A DNA stretch of 25,511 nt from contig DATBWU010000090.1 of NCBI GenBank assembly GCA_036514635.1, positions 1 to 25,511 of the forward strand. The letters run 5' to 3'. Shown here in pieces: positions 11,001-15,356 of the stretch. Each line of letters starts with the position of its first letter. Position 1 is the stretch's first letter. The notes under the pieces were generated by a model that saw only the letters and a program-made list of their open reading frames with translations, did no database searches and was not told the origin of the DNA. The DNA is from DASSFZ01 sp036514635 (GTDB lineage Bacteria; Chloroflexota; Anaerolineae; Fen-1058). The position numbers and the translations under genes were made by a program.

Positions 11001-11169
11001 TGAACCAGGCAGGCAGCGCCGAGTCCACCGGTGTCGATGCAGGCCGTGGCACATCTGTAGGGGACCGCAGGCTGGTCGGGACCCCGACCCATAACGAGAG
11101 GGCCGAGAAAAGCGGGTTGAGTATCAAGACGGCTGCCAGGAGTGAGTGGAAGGAAGTGCGAAGATGCAT
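2059..11169 (-). CDS. Giant secreted DUF11-repeat protein with LamG-like insert and C-terminal YLPIVVK
   Basis: A 3036-residue extracellular protein. The start is ATG at 11169 (MHLRTSFHSLLAAVLILN, a good signal peptide with AGGG upstream) rather than the in-frame codon 63 bases earlier. After a repeat-derived low-complexity region (about residues 45-150) come at least 13 DUF11-type modules, recognisable by strands such as TYTLVVSN followed by VxxTDTLPxGVxF. A LamG/concanavalin-like domain sits at about residues 1836-2020 (NYYRFVWNRGG, WYHVEIRAEGSRLRVYIDG). The C-terminus is a fibronectin-III-like module (VSLAWATAVEVDNFGFNLYRG) ending PRHVYLPIVVK. DUF11 proteins are usually surface or exported stalk-like proteins; the ligand is unknown. 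Cysteines are scattered through the first two thirds and absent from the last ~1015 residues. It probably forms a secreted pair with the C25-like gene downstream. Many long ORFs on the opposite strand are shadows. Confidence 0.9.
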   Translation of the reverse strand: MHLRTSFHSLLAAVLILNPLFSALSLWVGVPTSLRSPTDVPRPASTPVDSALPAWFIGTRPTSATTRDAISALPGWFTAKNAKDAKDTLDFSALARPASFGGVASFAVKLRKSYPTISPLPAWFITNQPSIQPSNQLSIHPTNLFLDSPLFSPPLRPLQVSIPASQLSVNVFGPPVASLGSPIGSGELYTAVIRNASTSTAYSSFLTATIQPFFVHDSGDQLLNALGAIPITVTTGSGVITWTPVTTLNLGVGETITLNFRLRATCGAQSGQQMRVGIRYNADPAQPPIELNDSGLNITTGRGNLVIKKEPAIQNLGTLDFGKPVTWTVTVQNTGLGKLYGAGITDTGGISLSQPSGGLVPTATIPVLDVNQSMSFTVVGTVEACNFTNVALGAWTCGNQVGDATATNPVSSTASVLFTPEIPRVSIQVASPITFPYCSPLTRTVNVTLTNTGGPAKNFRVDSTLESDSFLEVITSSLSSGWAYNAMTGIFSYTTGTPTGTLPANSVVTLTFDVRPGANVCTAGSGSVAFTPQYNDICSNEPFTANPATLDYQYAQGEAPTLSISKSGPSIVSSGEVFSYQITVSGQNPRNISGSIFITDVLPPQFVILGPISPSAGITATTGQTVTWQFDPPDAPDTFTETLTYRVRAVDTLLSCNASQIVANNARAAAEPTCPGCALLNAADQVDTAIENNEGVFPDHSTSGSTEACGSGLTLASSFVITGSTIVTWTGAVFTDALGTALGAGALPPGAAPLIYAPGSLSVTVGITDYSSLLIPIVNPSGQLVIDLGPLQAAGAPTQNVTLRITYTAAITEGSLNGAVEQAFYNWSQLFLPNTGSSQACAANQAYNQALPLTIGRGDLSVSLAPQVLDRCRTNRATINVTDNAPGRLTSNVVVTFTSSVAEIQSARNFTFTGSLASVGAISVVTDTAIGGGRGVSTFTLPTGADLDGDGAILFDIDVNCTESADWNAGITFLSRCALPHGHTTSLGHVYRAPNLILFATPIQYTVREKDVIWKFFVANNGNLTATNVVITNAINGIAVLSYTTNSGVGSFSISGTLPISSPPASGVVWTLSELAPNELREVAVYGRVFQCLPLRVDISAGLECFGSVCRLLQARVDFNTPDPYLLTNNGQTADLPMCDLGNVVFTTKNASPDVSLYQLNITETLVALAPDYAQPFTLTILDSGGGVITTTTEFTPQITAFPTQTLLSWKAISAPAGIFDALGPLSVVVITVPVRTSCVPPNAPQSFASASAQGPCGKQLGYSENAVTLQTKQPNLRITKDGRGPTGAFGDTVYASPGDAVTWRITVDNLPTDHAYVAHNVVLSDTWPFNFQFITATAASPAFTMTVLTASNTVTWHIGDIAVGDSLQFLITGTVAITSDACQLQTINTSRLSFGCGDGCLSAIVPQDTARLTTGPDLRVILSPGTLQTCEGDIPITIRNLGSTAYSTTLTLTLPPGYSYSQTIGVSLTPTQIITSSSSPQFFWDNIPGQIGSTPYEFTMTIRVRNAAASGACAVPNGLPVTATLEYDNHPVCTAAGPFTATTSANLTVQTPSFVMTKSPRTATVDAGQRITWTLRLTNTGPGIAERVVVTDVMGSNYDPATIVPGNGSDGAMPVIAGNIITWTPGNIASGGVWTATASVVLLSTGDNRNIITATAGCASGCQTASATNTAFTTLLQQFAKNPQVQTGTIGSLVVFTFSTFLNDSDALYQRLTLTDRLPVGLGYVASYVTATHDADGGQGGPFAIISGTPTISPALFASGNVVWQLGDLSGTVSINGVITAVIQNVASNFDGLRLTNVLSMTYTDDGQPYVYTDTADVDIQEPVLHLGKSYVTSYGCTATLFADNFNTGGAPIPPWINPGGAGWSIVGGAAQNNANAANRRIYNGDTAWSDYSFSAMIRSTDTTGDIGLIFRSQAADGNYYRFVWNRGGTNTYRLQRVVGGAATDIGAAAGSAYEVSRWYHVEIRAEGSRLRVYIDGALALDRTDAQWSTGRIGLYANNQSVASFDDALVTRLNRAGCTVGAGDLVTYTLVVSNQNRLTGYDLVITDALPGGMSLVSYTLASDDPVSAFTFEPSPVPGATGVLTWGVNQLTATQPFVATTHRALTLTVVLQVSPGITANTVLANQAFLAYDAWSGSPIATTRGYSGGSHSAAVRTLPPLIVKSVIPTTATLGTVVTYTILFPSPPITAALYNVSVTDPIDPRLQIHVIDAAPDGAVTRLGNAFTVTYPIISPNDQRAITITTVLSDPLGAVAGNVITNAATLSHTTDITLSNPVTFTVVEPGLNISKTVLPPRRPVGAGDTVTYTLMLNNAGRSPAFDVTLTDTLPPGVAFLATQLFTVSRPPTATLGGDYPAWTASEIDVGAWLTVTFTARVSDAIGSGLTLTNTTRGMYSSRPGVIDGERAYTTPIPTAPISTGLALIDVEKFSDPTVMTAGLPLTFTLVVTNIGIVSATGVLITDRLPTGVAFVDATPPFIGPDAGRVITWPIGTLDVGASRVVTLLVDVSAAYTGTTIANTGWVTDTEGLTDTDTITVPLGTAANLRIVKTDDPDPVVSGQLLTYTLVASNDGPADAQNVVVSDTLPPEVTFNFAAPPQSSGPNPLAWNLGTLTAGSSVTFTVVVTVNPSALGVFTNTVAITSTTPDSNPPDDTDDERTDQLTPTLEIEKRVTPGEVVRNQPLSYTLRITNTGQITFNPLLVTDTLPSVDFHYQPGSGSPSDPDLIAEPLLRWNNLGPLAPGQTLTVTFAVTASPGLTGTYFNIADVEGDTPGGVITDTDDVPISLQDPRVTVDKQVADIDLNTTPPSLVTFTIHITNVGPSVIDVLPLLDFYDPAYLSFVSAAPAPDDTIDDGQITWADLTAPPPNGFNADLPLSQSFHITTVFSVVQDIITTTNTAVVSDSTDIFDNPANDDDDSEILNDVPTAVELLYFRVKSIQGQQVSLAWATAVEVDNFGFNLYRGASDDFSRAEWIHFEPSAVKGNGVEATYVYADSVPTDGVWWYWLADFDTQGRETVHPPVSAVVQTDALWPRHVYLPIVVK
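10741..10797. repeat. ggat/ggtt tetranucleotide-like tract inside the DUF11 gene
   Basis: A degenerate run of ttgg and atgg units. On the minus strand it is translated in frame as alternating N/Q, P, S and I residues (for example NQPSIQPSNQLS) at about residues 125-143. A related ccaac/atccaac-type tract is translated inside threonine synthase at 19308-19365. Confidence 0.8.
10846..10946. repeat. Palindromic ccgccaagaacgcgaagga-type repeat inside the DUF11 gene
   Basis: The outer parts are inverted relative to each other (aaggacgc at 10853-10860, gcgtcctt at 10916-10923). An internal hairpin has arms ccccgc (10863-10868) and gcgggg (10877-10882). It is read in frame as WFTAKNAKDAKDT and the following residues (about 75-108 of the protein). 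The flanking coding sequence carries three copies of an LP(A/G)WF unit (near 10794-10818, 10936-10960 and 11001-11026). Confidence 0.8.
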
Positions 11170-11659
11170 GATTGCCCTGTCTTGACCGTGCGCGTTAGTG
11201 CGGGTTCTTGCAGCCAACGCACGCGAAAACATAGCCTCACATGCGATAGACGGCGTGGAGGCGAAAGATCGTTTTAAGCGCTTCCAGAATATCTCAGAAG
11301 ATCAGAAGGATGGTTTGGATTCGGGTGACATGGTGTTAGAGTTGGGTTATTCGTCGAGCGGAGACACTGAGTTTCTCCGTAATAAAGAAATGCCTGATCG
11401 AAATGAGCGCAACGAGCCATCAACGGACTGGAAACGGACACGCTTCGCGGGATTGAAGCGGATGGCGTCCGTTGTGTTATCCGCTTGTCGCCAACTGCCT
11501 GCCACGCCGTGCGCCGAACGAAATTGAAGCAGATAGCATCCGTTGTATATCCGCTTGTCCGTTTCCAGCGACTAACCGCCACTGTAATGACGCGGGACGC
11601 CAAATAGCATCCGTTGTATATCCGCTTGTCCGTTTCCAGTCCGTTGATAGCCCCAACGA
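11170..11659. other. 490-bp gene-free stretch between selenoprotein gene and DUF11 gene
   Basis: Short ORFs on both strands here (for example 11198-11527 plus and 11274-11663 minus) have no recognisable domain and run through repeats, so I call none. The right half (11419-11648) is a repeat-built element. The left part (11170-11418) is less GC-rich and should hold the promoter of the DUF11 gene, but I cannot point to a convincing -35/-10 pair. Confidence 0.6.
11419..11648. repeat. 230-bp element bounded by 22-bp perfect inverted repeats with internal direct repeats
   Basis: Bases 11419-11440 and 11627-11648 are perfect reverse complements (22 bp). Two identical 36-bp direct copies lie at 11533-11568 and 11604-11639, separated by 35 bp. 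A diverged third copy starts at 11462, giving a start-to-start spacing of 71 bp. The 36-bp unit is itself built from repeated tccg(t/c)t words, as in other dispersed Chloroflexota-type repeats. It begins 12 bases past the selenoprotein stop codon. Confidence 0.85.
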
Positions 11660-13186
11660 TCAAGGCAAGTGGCTCAAAATCTCACTCGGCGAGGGTCGGT
11701 CGGCTACATCTGTGCCGACGTACGACCACGCGATTCGACCTTGCGAATCGACGATGAATGTGGATGGTGCAGCGAGGTTGTCGCCCAACAGGTTGAATAC
11801 GCCGTAGGCGGCGGCGACGGCATGATCGGCGTCGGCTAGAATTGGAAAGTCGGCCTGCACGGCCTCGTCCATTGCCTGCGCGCCGGACAGGTTTTGCACG
11901 GCAAGCGCGAGGACTTCGGCGCCGTGTTCGCGGAACTGAGGATAAGCGGATTGCAACTCGACGAGTTGCTGGCGGCAGATGCCTCAACTCGATCCGCGAT
12001 AGAAGACGATCACCACGCTCGACTTGCCGCGATAATCGCCCAACGTCACCGTCTCGCCGTTCTCGCGCGGCAGACTGAAATCGGGCGCGAGGTTGGCGGC
12101 GACGGACGGCGTCGCCGAAGCGACCGTGATCAGCGGATCGACATACGCGGCGAATTGCTGCTCGGTCAGCGGGCCAACGTGCCGCGCCCGCACGACGCCC
12201 TCGGAGTCGAGGATGACCGTCGTCGGGATGCCGACGACCTGATACTGCGCCGCGATCGAGTTGTCGGTATCGCGCACGAGTGGGTATTGCAGCCCGAACT
12301 CGGATGCGAAACCTCGCACCGTCGCAGCGTCTTCTTGCGCGTCGACGCCCAGTACGACGACCTCTCGATCGCGGTAGCGCGTGTAAGACGCTTGCAGCGC
12401 GGGCGCTTCGATCCGGCACGGCGGGCACCACGTCGCCCAGAAGTTGAGGACGACGGCCTTGCCGCGAAACTGGCTCAGGCGAACCGGCGAGCCGTCAAGA
12501 TCGTTCAGCGTGAAGTCCGGGGCCAGCTCGCCGACGTTGATCCCGGTCGCCAATGCCGGAGGCGGTGTCGGTGTCGCAGAAGGCGCGGATACTGTTGGGG
12601 ACAGTGCGGCCAGATCAGTATAGACGCCGATCTGCGCCCGCGCGCGTTGAGCAGCCAGCCATTGATTCGGGTCTTGCGTCGCCGCGATCTGGTTGAGATA
12701 GGCTTCGATGGCGAGCAGTCGCTTGATTTCGCTCAACAGATCGTCGCGTGACAATCCGATTGACGACAGCGCCCGATCCAACCCCGCATCGTCGATGGCC
12801 CATTGTTGTTGAAGTTGAGCGAGTCGCTGCGCCGCATCTGCGTCGGCTATCTGGGGCCTATCCGATCCGGCAAGCGCCAGCACCAGCCGCTCGCTGATCA
12901 GCCGGTCGAGTGTCGCTTCGGCGTCGGGCAGCGGCTGACCCGCGAACTGGTTGAGCAGCCGCTCGAGCGCAGTGGTCTGTTGCCACTCCTGCCGCGTGAT
13001 CGGATCGCCGTTGACGACGGCGACGGTGTTGGGGTCGAGTGGCGGCGCCGAGGACGCGCCGGATGTCGCGGCAGGGACAGGCGGAGGGGATACCGAGCCT
13101 TGCAGCGAAGCGAATATCACGCCGAGCAAGACGATGCCGCCGACGACGGCGAGGAGGCCCGGCAGAACTTTGCTGCGAGTGTTCAT
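11660..13186 (-). CDS. SurA_N-TlpA-peroxiredoxin fusion selenoprotein (Sec at TGA 11984-11986)
   Basis: Read through one in-frame TGA, this encodes 508 residues. Domains in order: an N-terminal membrane anchor or signal (LLAVVGGIVLLGVIFASL); a SurA_N-like helical region (about 52-170, VAVVNGDPITRQEW); a TlpA/ResA thioredoxin domain (about 216-360, catalytic WCPPC, cis-Pro GIPTT); and an AhpC/TSA redoxin domain (about 370-508). In that last domain FYRGSS is followed by TGA and then GICRQQL. The TGA takes the place of the peroxidatic Cys of FYRGxWCPYCRRQL-type enzymes, giving a U-G-I-C motif, and the reading frame continues with a normal redoxin C-terminus (FPILADADHAVAAAYGV, PSTFIVD). A SECIS-like hairpin follows. 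It likely acts outside the membrane in thiol-disulfide or peroxide chemistry. The ATG at 13186 has GAGGG upstream, donated by a palindromic repeat. It lies 52 bp after folK/folE2. Alternative: a nonsense mutation, which I consider less likely. Confidence 0.85.
11953..11986 (-). promoter_or_regulatory. Bacterial SECIS-like hairpin with its Sec TGA codon
   Basis: The TGA is at 11986-11984. After 14 nt there is a perfect 7-bp stem gcaactc (11969-11963) and gagttgc (11959-11953) around the loop gtc. The loop starts 21 nt after the TGA, carries G in its first position and U in its second, and is small. That fits the known bacterial SECIS layout (UGA to apical loop about 16-37 nt, G within the first two loop positions) recognised by SelB. 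Confidence 0.8.
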
Positions 13187-13190
13187 GTGT

Positions 13191-13235
13191 GCCCTCGCCC
13201 CCGGCCCCTCTCCCGAACGAAGTTTGGGAGAGGGG
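13191..13235. repeat. ccctcgccccc...gggagagggg palindromic repeat (copy 1)
   Basis: The stem pairs 13205-13218 with 13222-13235 (14 bp including one G-U, loop gaa). A further ccctcgccccc segment lies next to the selenoprotein start. It fills most of the 52-bp gap after folK/folE2. On the minus strand its end reads gggggcgaggg, 5 nt before the ATG at 13186, so it seems to provide the ribosome binding site. The same family occurs before pyk. Confidence 0.8.
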
Positions 13236-13238
13236 AGA

Positions 13239-14723
13239 TCACGTTCCTACCTGCTGGGATAACCACATTTCGAGTGTCGTTCTGTGCCCGACGCCCCCGC
13301 GCAGCTCCTCGCGCAGATCGACCAGCCGGCCTGCGCGCTCCGCGAACACTTCGTGCTTGTGGATCGTCTCCAGGTTCACCTGCCGCGCGGCGATGTACGT
13401 GTCGTCCGGCAGATCGGGATACATCTCGACGAAGTTGCACAGCATCTCGCGCACCGCGTCTTCGACGAAGCGCGGATGGCGGTGCGCTTTTTGAACGACG
13501 AACAGCTCGTCGGGCCGCTTGAGCAGGTCGTAATTCTCCGAGCTCATCGAGGCTTCGACGATCTCGACCAGGTCTTGAGCGCGGACGAGCGGCGGATCGG
13601 TGGGGCGAAGTGGATAGGGCAGGCCGACCATCAGCGTGCCGCGCCCGCGCTGATTATGCGTCGCCAACGGAACCAGGTCGAGCACGCGATCGGCCGTGGC
13701 TATGTCGATGCCGTCTTCGATCAGGCGCTCGCGCGCCGCTGTGCGCACCATGTCCTGCGCGCACGGGCAGGCCATGATGCCGTCGGCTTCGACGCCGATG
13801 ATGCTGACGCTGCGCTGGGGCGTGGCGGCGGCAATGCCGATCAGCGTGTAGATTTCCTGCGTGAGCTTGCCCGACAGCGGCGCGTGTTTGGACATGGGGA
13901 AGTGCGCGCGGATTTCGACGTCGGCGCGATGGGCACGCTGGCCCGTCACCAACTGCTGCGCGACGCGATCGGCCAGCGATTCGATCGTCGCCGCTTCCGA
14001 GCCGGCGAACTCGTCCAGCACTTCTTCGACCGTGTCGCTGAAACGCGACATGTGCGCGCCTTTCTGCTCGGCGTCCAGCTCGACGAACAGGTTGAGGTGC
14101 GCGTGATACAATTGATTCTTCATGGTCGATAAGCGGATGATGCGCTGCAGGCCGGTCACACCTGCGCGATCGAGCCGCAGCCGGGTCGACGGTGTTTCTT
14201 CTTGCACGTCGCGATCCAACCGCGCGGCCAGGCCGCGCTCGACGCGACGCACGCCGTCAGGGCTACCCAGCGCGGCGAGCATCTGCCCCGGCGTTTGGCC
14301 CAGCGTGGGATGCACCCAATCGGGCGCGATCTCGGCCAACGGGACGAGCGTGAACGCGCGCTCGGCCATGTGGGGATGGGGCAGTGTCAGATCGGCGGAC
14401 GCAACGACGTAGTCGTCATACGCCAGCAGGTCGATGTCGATCGGGCGCGGCAGGTAGCGCTCGCGGCGGACGCGCCCCAGCCGCCGCTCGATGCGATATA
14501 CGAAGCGGATCACGTCGCGCGGATCGAGCCAGGTGGCGCCTTTGACAGCCACGTTGAGAAACGCGGGTTGATGGGGCACGTAAGCGTCGGCGCTCTCGTA
14601 AACCGACGAGACTTGCTCGATCTGAATGTTGGCGCGCAGGCTCTGGATGGCTTCGATCAGGTTGCCTTGCCGATCGCCCAGGTTCGATCCGAGCGCGAGA
14701 TAGACGGTGTGCGATTCAGGCAT
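13239..14723 (-). CDS. folK/folE2: Bifunctional FolK (HPPK)-FolE2 (type IB GTP cyclohydrolase) fusion
   Basis: A 494-residue fusion. Residues about 1-165 are 6-hydroxymethyl-dihydropterin pyrophosphokinase (YLALGSNLGDRQGNL, PHQPAFLN, RYLPRPIDIDLL, LPHPHMAERAFTLVPL), which transfers pyrophosphate from ATP to hydroxymethyl-dihydropterin. Residues about 180-494 are FolE2/MptA-type GTP cyclohydrolase (LDRAGVTGLQRIIRL, EQKGAHMSRFSDTVEEVL, GIMACPCAQDMV with the conserved Cys near 318-321), which opens GTP to dihydroneopterin triphosphate. The N-terminal FolE2 motif follows FolK without a stop, so this is a true fusion, joining the first and a late step of pterin synthesis. I chose ATG 14723 because MPESHTVYLALGSN matches normal FolK starts. 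It overlaps the end of the upstream PTPS gene by 8 bp, indicating one cytoplasmic operon. Confidence 0.92.
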   Translation of the reverse strand: MPESHTVYLALGSNLGDRQGNLIEAIQSLRANIQIEQVSSVYESADAYVPHQPAFLNVAVKGATWLDPRDVIRFVYRIERRLGRVRRERYLPRPIDIDLLAYDDYVVASADLTLPHPHMAERAFTLVPLAEIAPDWVHPTLGQTPGQMLAALGSPDGVRRVERGLAARLDRDVQEETPSTRLRLDRAGVTGLQRIIRLSTMKNQLYHAHLNLFVELDAEQKGAHMSRFSDTVEEVLDEFAGSEAATIESLADRVAQQLVTGQRAHRADVEIRAHFPMSKHAPLSGKLTQEIYTLIGIAAATPQRSVSIIGVEADGIMACPCAQDMVRTAARERLIEDGIDIATADRVLDLVPLATHNQRGRGTLMVGLPYPLRPTDPPLVRAQDLVEIVEASMSSENYDLLKRPDELFVVQKAHRHPRFVEDAVREMLCNFVEMYPDLPDDTYIAARQVNLETIHKHEVFAERAGRLVDLREELRGGVGHRTTLEMWLSQQVGT

Positions 14724-15219
14724 CTCGATTCCACTCCTCACGATACACGGCTTTCTGCCCAAACGATTCTTCCACTTCGACCTCCACGGCGTGAATGTGC
14801 TGCGTGTCGTGCTCGCTCAAGGCCCGGTGCAACTGCCCGCAGATGTAAGTCGCCAGCATCTCCGACGTGGTATTGGGAATGGGCAGCAGAACCACGTCGG
14901 CGCGCGGGAACACGTAGCGCTTGTGCTTAGTCGGATTGGTCACGCAGACCGATTCGTCGTCGCTTTCAAGAATCAGGAACGGGTTGTTCTGCGGCAGCAG
15001 CAATTTGTGGTCGAGCCGACTGACAATCCCGCGCATGGCGCGCTTGAGCGGGACGAAGTTGAACACGTAGGCATTCGTATCGAGGTCGCCGAACAGGCTG
15101 ACGGCGACGCGGTAGTTGTGGCCGTGCAGTTCTTCGCATTCATGACCGTCATAAGTGATGAAGTGCGCGGCGGAGAACACGGTGTAGTCTTTTTCGACGC
15201 GAATGCGATAGTCGTCCAT
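14716..15219 (-). CDS. 6-pyruvoyl-tetrahydropterin synthase / QueD family enzyme (COG0720) with CExxHGH motif
   Basis: A 167-residue T-fold enzyme acting on dihydroneopterin triphosphate. The zinc ligands are visible as His19 (SAAHF), His32 and His34 (CEELHGHNY). Cys28 is the usual catalytic cysteine and Glu29 follows directly. The Asp70-His71 pair (RLDHKLL) and a C-terminal glutamate strand (AVEVEVEES) are also present. Asn54 stands where many QueD proteins have Asp (VxDF). A CExxHGH motif marks the group described as PTPS-I/III, which can form 6-carboxytetrahydropterin (queuosine route) and/or 6-hydroxymethyl-dihydropterin (folate route, replacing FolB). Because the gene overlaps folK/folE2, a folate role is likely, but queuosine synthesis cannot be excluded. 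An insert of about 25 residues (80-105) makes it longer than typical QueD. A TATAAT lies about 28 bp upstream on its strand. Confidence 0.85.
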   Translation of the reverse strand: MDDYRIRVEKDYTVFSAAHFITYDGHECEELHGHNYRVAVSLFGDLDTNAYVFNFVPLKRAMRGIVSRLDHKLLLPQNNPFLILESDDESVCVTNPTKHKRYVFPRADVVLLPIPNTTSEMLATYICGQLHRALSEHDTQHIHAVEVEVEESFGQKAVYREEWNRDA

Positions 15220-15246
15220 GGCTGGCCTTTCGAGTTGTAGTAAACG

Positions 15247-15252
15247 ATTATA
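15247..15252 (-). promoter_or_regulatory. Putative -10 box for the PTPS-folK/folE2-selenoprotein operon
   Basis: The minus strand reads TATAAT 28 bp before the ATG at 15219. The candidate -35 17 bp upstream (gtgcag) is poor. The position, in the divergent gap with the GH5 gene, is suitable. Confidence 0.45.
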
Positions 15253-15312
15253 CCGCGCGCGGCGCGGGGCTGCACCTCGAAAGGAATCGGCTCAGACAGG
15301 CCATAATCAGGA

Positions 15313-15318
15313 TATAAT
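15313..15318 (+). promoter_or_regulatory. Putative -10 box for the GH5 gene
   Basis: A TATAAT lies 38 bp before the ATG at 15357, with no good TTGACA at 16-18 bp upstream. The gene could therefore depend on an activator or on another sigma factor. Confidence 0.4.
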
Positions 15319-15356
15319 TGCGTCAGCTCAGTAGCCATCAACAGAGGAGGGAGGCA

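Noticed and set aside
11462..11648. CRISPR array (36-bp repeats, 35-bp spacer)
   Set aside because: Only two exact repeats and a diverged third are present, there are no cas genes, and the unit is internally repetitive and extends into inverted flanking ends, as in dispersed palindromic repeats.
11274..11663. 129-codon minus-strand ORF and 109-codon plus-strand ORF (11198-11527)
   Set aside because: Both run through the repeat element and have no Shine-Dalgarno or recognisable domain.
11984..11986. The TGA as an ordinary stop, leaving a 400-residue TlpA protein plus a separate 98-residue redoxin fragment
   Set aside because: It falls exactly on the peroxidatic Cys column, the frame stays conserved on both sides, and a hairpin with SECIS geometry follows. 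The downstream piece would need a TTG start inside that hairpin.
14722..14762. Longer start for the FolK-FolE2 fusion
   Set aside because: It would add 13 unconserved residues. ATG 14723 gives a normal FolK N-terminus and the overlap with the PTPS stop that is typical of an operon.
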